Positions 52,223 through 59,611 of a stretch of DNA of 60,677 nt are shown here, one piece after another. The stretch is taken from the NCBI GenBank assembly GCA_016783675.1, contig JADHWE010000007.1, forward strand, positions 1-60,677. Reading direction: 5' to 3'. The position numbers were made by a program, and so were the translations under genes. The notes under the pieces were generated by a model. It ran no database searches. It was not told where the DNA came from and was given only the letters and a program-made list of their open reading frames with translations. The stretch's first letter is position 1; each line of letters begins with the position of its first letter. Source of the DNA: Kiritimatiellia bacterium. Lineage in GTDB: Bacteria; Verrucomicrobiota; Kiritimatiellia; UBA8416; JABMPJ01.

Positions 52223-53299
52223 ATGAGCAACACGGCAAGAGACATCTTGATCCCGAGTGATACGAGCATATTCCGAATCGCGTTCCTTTACGTTGGGCAG
52301 GGCGATGCGACTTTACTAGTCGTGCCTGACGGCGGGAGCTTTCGATTCCTGCTCGTTGACACCAACGTTGACAAAGAGCGCGGCGGCATTGACATGGTGG
52401 CCTTGCTGACGGATCTGTTGGACGAAGAGCTTGGTGCCTTCATCAACACGCATCCGCACAGCGATCACGTTAGAGGCGTCAAGGCGATCCATGACGCAGT
52501 CGGCATCAAAGAGGTGTGGCATTCAGCCCACGTTCCTGGGAAGAAGCACAAAGACGCATATGACGAATTGCTGGAAGTCATCAAGGACATCGGCACGGAG
52601 AATGAGTACGAGTTGCGGGGCACTCGGGAAGAGAACACGCTGGAACAGAACGAAGAACCATGCGAGCACCCGATTGGCGAACCAAGTTACAATGTGCTGT
52701 CTCCCGCAGACTACGTGAAAGAAGACATAGAAGGCGAGAAGCCAGAGGATAGGGCCCGTCGGATTCACGAGCAGTGTGGTGTCATTCGCTTTGTTTACGG
52801 CGAAGATGCAAAGGCCGTGCTTCTCACCGGCGATTCCGATCGGACGGCGTGGGAGGATCGCATCACTGACTACCACAAGGAGCGCCTTCCATCAGACGTG
52901 CTCAGTGCAAGCCACCATGGCTCGCGCACGTTCTTCAAGAAGGACGAAGACGACGATGATCCGTACAAAGGCCACATGGACGAGATCACGCCCACGTATA
53001 TAGTGATCAGTGCACCGAAGCAGTCAGAAAGCCCGCATGATCATCCTCATGATGACGCTATCGAGATTTACAAGGAATACGTCAACAGTGATGACATTCT
53101 CCATCTTGGTGCGAACCGTGAATGCGTCATCGTGGACATTGACGGAGATGGGAATGTCACCGTGACGACCGATACGGAACTTGTCGATGAGTATGGATTC
53201 GACGGCGAAGAGGATGATGACGGCAGAAGCGCGGCGGCGACTGGCCCATTCGTCCACAAGTCAAGTACCGGGGACAAGACGCCTAGAAGGTATGGTTGA
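52223..53299 (+). CDS. ComEC-like MBL-fold hydrolase with Gly C-terminus
   Basis: A 358-aa MBL-fold hydrolase. It has YVGQGDATLLVVPDG, a complete metal motif THPHSDH (76-82), LLTGDSDR and SASHHGS. After the domain comes a flexible acidic tail (EYGFDGEEDDDGRSAAATG) ending in TPRRYG, so the last residue is Gly. The next two genes encode an E2-E1 fusion and a JAB peptidase, as in type II CBASS, where Cap2 attaches the CD-NTase through its C-terminal residue. This protein occupies the CD-NTase position, so it may be the conjugated substrate. That is inference. GGAGG ribosome site. Confidence 0.85.
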   Translation: MSNTARDILIPSDTSIFRIAFLYVGQGDATLLVVPDGGSFRFLLVDTNVDKERGGIDMVALLTDLLDEELGAFINTHPHSDHVRGVKAIHDAVGIKEVWHSAHVPGKKHKDAYDELLEVIKDIGTENEYELRGTREENTLEQNEEPCEHPIGEPSYNVLSPADYVKEDIEGEKPEDRARRIHEQCGVIRFVYGEDAKAVLLTGDSDRTAWEDRITDYHKERLPSDVLSASHHGSRTFFKKDEDDDDPYKGHMDEITPTYIVISAPKQSESPHDHPHDDAIEIYKEYVNSDDILHLGANRECVIVDIDGDGNVTVTTDTELVDEYGFDGEEDDDGRSAAATGPFVHKSSTGDKTPRRYG

Positions 53300-53300
53300 G

Positions 53301-55145
53301 ATGGTGAAGGGAGCCACAGTTCCCCATCCTATCCATCGCGGCTACGAGATCCTACGCCGCGAGGGCAACATTGAAATCACGGATGACCTGAAGGCTGTCG
53401 ACGAGAAGGATGAGACGGTCTTCAGGTTCTCTTACCTTGAGACTGTCGTTACGCCGAACATCGAAAATGTCCCGCGTCAGGTTCCTGTCCGGGTTGATAT
53501 TCCATGCACGTTCCCGTACGACGCACCGAAGATCTACAGTGAATCTAGAGATGTCCGGGGGTTTCCGCATCAGGATGCCGAGACAGGAAAGCTCTGCCTA
53601 TTTGATGAGTCGAGAGCGCGGTTGAATGAGAGGCGCTTGTTGACTTACGTCGAGTGGACGAGGCAATGGCTTCATGACGCGGCTACAGGCCAATTGCTTA
53701 CGGCCGGGGATCCGTATGAACTCCCCGACTTCAGCAGGCGGCGCCTGCGCAAACGAATAGAGTCACTTCCCACCGTTTACACGATGGAGTCGGAACAGTC
53801 GTGGCCCAATTGGCAAAACAGAATCGGCCAGGTGGGTGCAGTGTCATTCCGCGCACTGAAGCCCTTCAAAGGCATATTTCCGACGCTGTTTCGTGACTCT
53901 GACAAAACTGTTGTTGAGGAATTCGGCGTCGCAGACGCCCTTGTCGCCCCCCGTGGCCTTCAGATTGACGGCGTGTGGGCTTTGCTCGACAGCCTCTGCT
54001 ATCATCGTCACAGACCTGCTCAGACCTACGGTGAGATAGCAGAGGTCTGCAACCGTGTAGGAATCGGTTTTGATGCACTGCTGTGGGCGGCATGGCGTGC
54101 GTCGCGGGATGACGCCGCTCCCTGCATTATTCTGCTGGGGTATGCCATTCCCGAGCAAGTAGGAGACGACCCGGTTCGCGTCCACTGGCAGCCCCTTTTC
54201 TTTGAAGGTATCAGGAGGCAGTTTCATAACCACAAGGACAAGAAGAACAAGCGGATCAAGCCCGGGGGGCTTTTCAAGAGGAGTAAGCATGATGGGGAAT
54301 TCGCGGACAACAAGCCTCTCCTTTGGGGCAGGTCCGTGAATGTGTCGAGCGCCGCGCTCTATGCGCGCGGTGCGTTGCCAGGCGAGCTTCACAAGCGGAA
54401 AATCTCGATATGCGGTTGTGGCGCGCTGGGGTGTCTTGTCGCGGAGGTCTTAGCACGGGGAGGAGTCCGACAGCTTCGTCTGTTCGATTACGACGAATTT
54501 GAGATCGGCAACCAGTGCCGCCACACACTTTCGGGCGGTGACATTGGCGAGTTCAAGTCGAAAGCGCTAGCAGAGCGCCTACAGAGCTGCAATCTGTTTT
54601 CGGATATCCGTGGGTATGCCGCCCGCTTCCCTCTGACTGACAAGCCTGTTGCCCGGGGTGTATCGATCGCGGAAGAACTGTTCTCGTCGGACTTCATACT
54701 GGACTGCGGGATGTCTGAGGGGGGCTTTCAGTGGCTGAGTCGGGAAGCAAAGAAGCGGGGGATCCGGATGGCGGCGATCTTCTTCAATTTGCATGCCAAG
54801 ATGTTGACTCTCTGTGTATCAGGAAAGCGCGTTTCTTGTTACAAGGCGATCTGTAGGCTCGACCGGGATATCCGAGCGGGCAGAGCTTCCTTCAGCTATG
54901 AGGAGTATAGCCCCGAGGTGAGGGATGAGGATAAGGTTCTGCCGGACATTGGCTGCTGGCATGCAACTTTCCCGGGGGTCAACAACCACATATGGATGCT
55001 GGTTGCATCCGCGGTAGAACTGCTTTCTGATCGTTGCTGTCAAGAAATGGGCGACAGGGGTTCGACTGTCGTAATCCGAAGGAACACGATGCGGGACGAC
55101 ATCCCGCTGCCCCTAACGGAGGTCGTATGGTCGAAGGAATACTGA
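53301..55145 (+). CDS. E2-E1 fusion protein, Cap2-like ubiquitin-conjugation enzyme
   Basis: A 614-aa two-module enzyme. The N-terminal E2-like domain has VRVDIPCTFPYDAPKIYS and the active-site motif with H90 and C99 (GKLCLFD). A middle linker domain is followed by the ThiF/E1 adenylation domain, with nucleotide motif SICGCGALG (369-377), RLFDYDEFEIGNQCRHTL and a conserved Lys/Arg region (FKSKALAERL). Candidate E1 cysteines include the VSCYKAI segment. It should adenylate a C-terminal Gly and transfer it via E1 and E2 cysteines to a target. The start at 53301 is preferred (AAGG 10 bases before) over 53292. Confidence 0.88.
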   Translation: MVKGATVPHPIHRGYEILRREGNIEITDDLKAVDEKDETVFRFSYLETVVTPNIENVPRQVPVRVDIPCTFPYDAPKIYSESRDVRGFPHQDAETGKLCLFDESRARLNERRLLTYVEWTRQWLHDAATGQLLTAGDPYELPDFSRRRLRKRIESLPTVYTMESEQSWPNWQNRIGQVGAVSFRALKPFKGIFPTLFRDSDKTVVEEFGVADALVAPRGLQIDGVWALLDSLCYHRHRPAQTYGEIAEVCNRVGIGFDALLWAAWRASRDDAAPCIILLGYAIPEQVGDDPVRVHWQPLFFEGIRRQFHNHKDKKNKRIKPGGLFKRSKHDGEFADNKPLLWGRSVNVSSAALYARGALPGELHKRKISICGCGALGCLVAEVLARGGVRQLRLFDYDEFEIGNQCRHTLSGGDIGEFKSKALAERLQSCNLFSDIRGYAARFPLTDKPVARGVSIAEELFSSDFILDCGMSEGGFQWLSREAKKRGIRMAAIFFNLHAKMLTLCVSGKRVSCYKAICRLDRDIRAGRASFSYEEYSPEVRDEDKVLPDIGCWHATFPGVNNHIWMLVASAVELLSDRCCQEMGDRGSTVVIRRNTMRDDIPLPLTEVVWSKEY

Positions 55146-55657
55146 TGCGAGACCTCCCTCTTCACTGGATATCCGCTTGTGAATGCTACCGGGTCACCTT
55201 ATCCGCAGAATGTCTTCGGGATATGCTTATCCTTAGTAAGCAGCACTTGCCGCGGGAAACGGGTGCCTCCGTATACGGCACGTACTCCAGAGATGGGTTC
55301 CACGCCGCGGTCCTTGGCAACGGTCCAGTGGCCAGTGACTCAGTGTGTGGGCGATTCTCCTTCCTTCGTGGAGCAAAAGGGGCAACGAGCTGCTTCTCGG
55401 ATATTTTCAAGCGAAGCCGTGGTAGGCAGCACTATGTCGGAGAGTGGCACAGCCATCCCGGCGGCCCCACCACGCCCAGTACGTTGGACAACCGAACCCT
55501 TCGCGCTATTGCGGTCGACCGGGCAACAAACTGCCCCGAATGCATCTTACTGCTTATTGGTGGCGACATAGCCAATCAACCCAGGCTCGGTGTCTACGTA
55601 TACTCGCGAGAGCGGGGCCGCGTGGATCTCCATCCCGATGGAAGGAGAAGAACGTGA
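55145..55657 (+). CDS. JAB/MPN isopeptidase, Cap3-like
   Basis: A 170-aa metallopeptidase with a complete JAMM motif: E39 (ETGA), H102 and H104 (WHSHPGG), S112 and D115 (PSTLD). In type II CBASS and Bil-type systems the JAB protease matures the modifier or removes it from targets. The ATG overlaps the E2-E1 stop (TGATG) with an AAGGA site, so the enzymes are co-translated. It also overlaps the next gene (GTGA). Confidence 0.9.
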   Translation: MRDLPLHWISACECYRVTLSAECLRDMLILSKQHLPRETGASVYGTYSRDGFHAAVLGNGPVASDSVCGRFSFLRGAKGATSCFSDIFKRSRGRQHYVGEWHSHPGGPTTPSTLDNRTLRAIAVDRATNCPECILLLIGGDIANQPRLGVYVYSRERGRVDLHPDGRRRT

Positions 55658-56742
55658 GATCGGACTTCTACACCGTAAGTCGCGAGACCTGGCTTTTTGC
55701 CGGCACGGCGACAGAATCCGACGGCAAGCGTACTCAGCCGGAAGAAGACGTCCGCCAGTGGTGCCTTCACGAGCTTCTGCGTGCGTACGGGGTCCTGATT
55801 GGCAACCTGCAAGTAGAGCGCCCGGTCCGCGTCGGCACCCGTACACATCGAGCCGATATCGTGATGCTCCAGGATAACCGGCCATACATCGTGATCGAGT
55901 GCAAGTCCCGTCGAACGCGGAAGCACGACGAGGCGATGAAGCAGGCGATCAGCTACGCGACTGCAGCGGACATGAATGCTGAGTTCGCCGTGTATACGAA
56001 CGGGGACGTCTGGTGGGTACGTCGGCGCGTCAAGGATCAATGGGTGCCGGTTCCCGATCTGCCCACGTTCCGAGATGGTGCTCCGACCACGGACTGGCAG
56101 GATATCCTGCTGGCCGTGGATCGGGCGGGGCCAGTTCTGTACTGGCTCGACGAGACCGTGCCTGTCAAGCAAGCCGCCGAATACTTCGGTGCCCTGCAAC
56201 GATTCTTCCATGCATCGAATGAGATCACGGCAGATACCGACCACAAGCTGCTGTGGTCCGCAGGCCACGTTTTGCGCGTCCTCGATGATGTGAACCGCCA
56301 TCCGAACTACACCGGGGGCAAGCTATCTCATGCGTGTGATGGACTGAACAAGTACTGGCAAGCCAGGGGAATTGAGCCATCGTTCGGCGGCGATGACCTC
56401 TGGGAAATGGCGCACCACGCCTGGGCCGATCTCTCTTGTCATATGGAGGGTGCACGTGACGTCCCGGCGTTGGACCATCAGGCCATACGTGTCATTCTCG
56501 CGTTGCTGGATTACCTCAATCGCATGAAAGGCCGGCGGGTGAAGTACCGCGCAATTGAGTCTTCGATCCAGACGGAAGTCCGAGCCTACATCGACCTTGC
56601 CCTGAAGTTGCGCTTCAACGCCCAATTGCCCGATCCCCAGGACAAGATCCTGGTCCAGGACGTGCGCGACTTCTGTCGGCCTCTGTGGAGCGAGTACCTC
56701 AAGGAGCGGAATGGAGGACCATGGACGGGGCGACGCAAGTAG
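55654..56742 (+). CDS. PD-(D/E)XK nuclease-like protein (HsdR N-terminal domain type)
   Basis: A 362-aa protein with a type I restriction R-subunit N-terminal nuclease domain: EEDVRQWCLHELLRAYG, then D68 (RADIVML) and E82-x-K84 (VIECKSR), and the QAISYATAADMNAEFAVYTNG motif downstream. It lacks a helicase. The C-terminal half (180-362) is helical and unrecognised. GTG start at 55654 with a GGAAGGAG site overlaps the JAB stop. As last gene of the E2-E1/JAB operon it is the likely DNA-degrading effector. Confidence 0.83.
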   Translation: MRSDFYTVSRETWLFAGTATESDGKRTQPEEDVRQWCLHELLRAYGVLIGNLQVERPVRVGTRTHRADIVMLQDNRPYIVIECKSRRTRKHDEAMKQAISYATAADMNAEFAVYTNGDVWWVRRRVKDQWVPVPDLPTFRDGAPTTDWQDILLAVDRAGPVLYWLDETVPVKQAAEYFGALQRFFHASNEITADTDHKLLWSAGHVLRVLDDVNRHPNYTGGKLSHACDGLNKYWQARGIEPSFGGDDLWEMAHHAWADLSCHMEGARDVPALDHQAIRVILALLDYLNRMKGRRVKYRAIESSIQTEVRAYIDLALKLRFNAQLPDPQDKILVQDVRDFCRPLWSEYLKERNGGPWTGRRK

Positions 56743-56781
56743 AGCCAGATCCCGCCCCAACCGGCGGGGGTGCAATATCCG

Positions 56782-57678
56782 TTATGTGCGGGACTCAAAG
56801 TACTGCACGAGCCTCTCGTAGCGCGGGATGAGCTTTCCATCACCCACGCTGCGTAGGCGCTGCAACTCGGCGCGAGCGAACGCGTAAGCGCCCCTCAGCA
56901 CCTCATCCATGTGACCTCCGGTCATTGCTTGCGCGGAAGGGCCGAGGTAATCGACAACCCTCTTGCCGTCTGCATCCGTCCCCACCCAACACATGTGCCG
57001 GTCATACATCTCTCCGCTCATGCCCTCGCGCTTCGCAGGATCGGGATCGAGTGTCGACGAATCGAGAAACTGGGCAAGCTTCTCTCCCACGACAATTCTC
57101 GGGTACTTCGCGATCTTGGATTCCAGGAGGTAGGCGGCCTGTAGAACGGGTCCGTACAGTTCTCCCTTCACGAACTCGCACCCCACGCCCATCTCCATCC
57201 CTCCGCGAATGGGAATGCCCACGGAAAGCAAGGTCGGCGTTAGCATAGCACTCGCCGCAAGTAGCGCATGAATGCCCCGCCATTGGCAACGACCATGTCG
57301 ATTCATGACAGGCAGATAGACGATCAAGGTGTCCGAAAAGCCCTGGAAGCCGATCTCCGCGTCGCTGCATTCCAGAACGCGTTGCTGATCGGTAGACGCC
57401 AGGCCTGCAACCCATTCTGGCGGCGGTGTCTGGATGTAGGCCGCCATGTACTCGTTGAAGAGGCGCCTGAACTCGAATACTGCGCCGAGGGTTCGGGCTG
57501 CCTGCTCTTCAAACGCCCGTGCATCTTCCTTCTTGGATGGCACCGGCCCCATGGCCGCCAGGCTTTCGCGTTGCCCCAAGATGTCGAAGAAGGCCACAAC
57601 GAACTGGCGCATTTCCAGGGCCACTCCTATTTCAGGAACAGCCACTCTTGGGATGTGTTGCCTCTCGTTGCCCATCAT
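56782..57678 (-). CDS. Class III nucleotidyl-cyclase-like protein
   Basis: A 298-aa protein with the layout of a class III cyclase catalytic domain: VVAFFDILGQ with D32, FQGFSDTLIVY with D116 (the two metal Asp positions), IPIRGGMEMG, and a GELYGPVLQAAYLLES segment followed by KYPRIVVG. The same pattern occurs in Pycsar pyrimidine cyclases (PycC), but I cannot distinguish product specificity. It begins 3 bases after the stop of the HEPN gene, so both form one operon. Confidence in the fold is moderate; activity is unproven. Confidence 0.6.
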   Translation of the reverse strand: MMGNERQHIPRVAVPEIGVALEMRQFVVAFFDILGQRESLAAMGPVPSKKEDARAFEEQAARTLGAVFEFRRLFNEYMAAYIQTPPPEWVAGLASTDQQRVLECSDAEIGFQGFSDTLIVYLPVMNRHGRCQWRGIHALLAASAMLTPTLLSVGIPIRGGMEMGVGCEFVKGELYGPVLQAAYLLESKIAKYPRIVVGEKLAQFLDSSTLDPDPAKREGMSGEMYDRHMCWVGTDADGKRVVDYLGPSAQAMTGGHMDEVLRGAYAFARAELQRLRSVGDGKLIPRYERLVQYFESRT

Positions 57679-57681
57679 GAT

Positions 57682-59250
57682 CTATCTCTTCCAGTCATCT
57701 TCCCAGTAGTCGAGCGGGATTGGCGGGACTATATCTTGTTCAGTTCTCTCGCGTTCCTTTAGAGCTTCCTCAACAAACACGGCACCAGTCAGATAAATCA
57801 GGGCGGCACGGACGGTTTTCAGCAACCACAGGGCCTTTGCTTCGAATTCGTGCCGATAGACTGAGTATGCCAGCGCATCGTGGTTCCACGAAGGGCCAAA
57901 GCGGGTTGCGTTTTCCGCGCCGATCCATTCTCGTTCGTGAAGCTTGAGATACCTATGCTCAAGGTGATTTCGGAGCTGGGAGACTCCTCGCGCTTCGGGC
58001 GCGATGACGTCACGGAACCCGGGAGCATCCTCAAACAGGTCTTTGCTCAGCCAAAACAGACCGTGTAGGGGTAGGTTTCGACGGCATGTGATTGCAGGTC
58101 TCAGCCCTTTCTTTCGTTGGCTTGCTTGGTACCAAAGGCTGCGAAAGCTCACACCTGAGTGGCGGATGCCCAAATCGAGGTACTCGTTGAGAAAGAAAGC
58201 GATCTTGTCGAGGACGGAATAGGCAATGCGAAAACCAGCTTTCTCCTGTTCTGCAGCCAGCGAATATGAGGGGTAATCCAATGTGTTGACCAGTCGGACG
58301 AGTCGATCACTGAAATGCGGACCACACGATGTCAGACCGGTATAGAAAATGTAACGGGCAGAGGCATACTCCTGCTTGAGCTGATTCATCATTCCGAGCA
58401 GACGCATGTCGTCATCTATGCCAACGACCATGTCCGGCAGCATGAGATCGTCGTTGGCTGAATCCGGCCCCCTCGAAACTTCGTTTGTGGGGGTCAGAAA
58501 GAGACAATTCTCCAGAGCCCACATACGATACTTCCGCTCTTGAGCCGAACACTCTTCCCCCCATGAACCAGTCGCGGCGGGTTGATTTCGGCACTGGGGC
58601 GAAAGGACCTTTTCGAGTGACTGCTGCGCGCGTTCGAAAACGCCGCGGGCGTGTTCCTCTACATTTCCGTCCAAACCTTGGCAAATGTCCCGGTACGCCT
58701 GGCGCCACAGCACATGGCGGTGCGTCTCGCTCTGTGCGTACTGACCGTAGAGGAAGATCCCATACCCTCTGTTCCCGCGCGCCATGCCGAAGGATTGATC
58801 TCTGGCCAGAGCACGATCCCAATATGCGATTGCCTCAACGGGGCGACCAAGCCAACTCATCACATTCGCCAGGTTCGTCAACGCGGGGCAGAGCACACGG
58901 GAATCGTCCAACTCGGGATATGACAGGGACGTGCGGTAGTGAAGGATCTCTTGTTCCGCCTCTGGATCTTCCCATGTAGGGAAGCCGGAAGATGGTCGCG
59001 TCTTGATGCCGCGTAGGCCCGACCAGGCGTTTGCCAGGAAGTAGTTCAGCCGGCAGACTTCGTCGGCGGACAAGGAACGGGCCTCTATTTCCGCACCCAA
59101 GCTCACTGCCTTCTTGAGCCCTGCCTCTCTCCGCAATGCGTTCGCGGTATCGATCAGCAGTCCCAGGTGCCGGAGACCGGCCTCAGTCTCCAGGTCGGCA
59201 ATCGAGTCCCGCTTGAGCAGCGTCTGATAGTTGTTCTCTATCTCATTCAC
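57682..59250 (-). CDS. LA2681-type HEPN RNase-like protein
   Basis: A 522-aa protein. The N-terminal half looks like TPR helices (ALTNLANVMSWLGRPVEAIA, WDRALARDQSFGMARGNRGY). The C-terminal half matches the LA2681 HEPN family: HSGVSFRSLWY, LHGLFWLSKDLF, and the catalytic R-x4-H motif R427-NHLE-H432. HEPN proteins of this kind are metal-independent RNases found in toxin-antitoxin and abortive infection systems. The nucleotide-cyclase-like protein follows immediately and may signal to it. Confidence 0.82.
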   Translation of the reverse strand: MNEIENNYQTLLKRDSIADLETEAGLRHLGLLIDTANALRREAGLKKAVSLGAEIEARSLSADEVCRLNYFLANAWSGLRGIKTRPSSGFPTWEDPEAEQEILHYRTSLSYPELDDSRVLCPALTNLANVMSWLGRPVEAIAYWDRALARDQSFGMARGNRGYGIFLYGQYAQSETHRHVLWRQAYRDICQGLDGNVEEHARGVFERAQQSLEKVLSPQCRNQPAATGSWGEECSAQERKYRMWALENCLFLTPTNEVSRGPDSANDDLMLPDMVVGIDDDMRLLGMMNQLKQEYASARYIFYTGLTSCGPHFSDRLVRLVNTLDYPSYSLAAEQEKAGFRIAYSVLDKIAFFLNEYLDLGIRHSGVSFRSLWYQASQRKKGLRPAITCRRNLPLHGLFWLSKDLFEDAPGFRDVIAPEARGVSQLRNHLEHRYLKLHEREWIGAENATRFGPSWNHDALAYSVYRHEFEAKALWLLKTVRAALIYLTGAVFVEEALKERERTEQDIVPPIPLDYWEDDWKR

Positions 59251-59437
59251 CTGCCAGAATCCTCTTCATGAACCATGAGGATAGCGGAAAGCGCGAAAAA
59301 CTCAATCGGCCTCTCCGGGGAGATGTGCATGGCCCGGACTTCAACGTGCTCACGGTGCGCGCATCAGTCACAGCTTGCAATATGTGTGATGAATGATTAG
59401 CGTGATCGCAGTAGAAACCTTATAGGAGGATATTGAT
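59251..59437. other. Divergent intergenic region before the Pro/Gly-rich peptide gene
   Basis: Between the HEPN gene (minus) and the peptide gene (plus) are 187 bases with no gene, expected to hold both promoters. The right end has a strong AGGAGG ribosome site (59424-59429) that marks the peptide start. Confidence 0.5.
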
Positions 59438-59611
59438 ATGCCAAAGGATGATAACCCCGGAAAAGGCAATCCCGCAGGACCCGCAACACCTGCGAATCCG
59501 GGCGGCCCCGGACAGCCGGCTGAACCTGCAAAGCCGGCGACGCCGCCACCGAATCCCGGAAAGCGGCCGCCGAATCGCCCCAAACCTGGCCCCGGAAGAC
59601 AAGTCGGGTGA
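59438..59611 (+). CDS. 57-aa Pro/Gly-rich disordered peptide with C-terminal Gly, candidate protein modifier
   Basis: A very short gene: MPKDDNPGKGNPAGPATPAN at the start, then Pro/Ala/Gly/Lys-rich sequence, ending GPGRQVG. About a third of the residues are Pro; no beta-grasp fold is possible, so it is not ubiquitin-like in structure. An AGGAGG site 8 bases before the ATG and a stop overlapping the next start (TGATG) support real translation. The next gene is an E2-E1 fusion. A C-terminal Gly just ahead of an E1-type enzyme suggests that this peptide is adenylated and attached to targets. Alternatively it is a linker or unrelated small protein. Confidence 0.75.
   Translation: MPKDDNPGKGNPAGPATPANPGGPGQPAEPAKPATPPPNPGKRPPNRPKPGPGRQVG

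Noticed and set aside
53301-55145. CBASS type II operon with a CD-NTase
   Set aside because: No polymerase-beta-like CD-NTase gene (GS-x-DxD motif) lies upstream; the position is taken by an MBL hydrolase.
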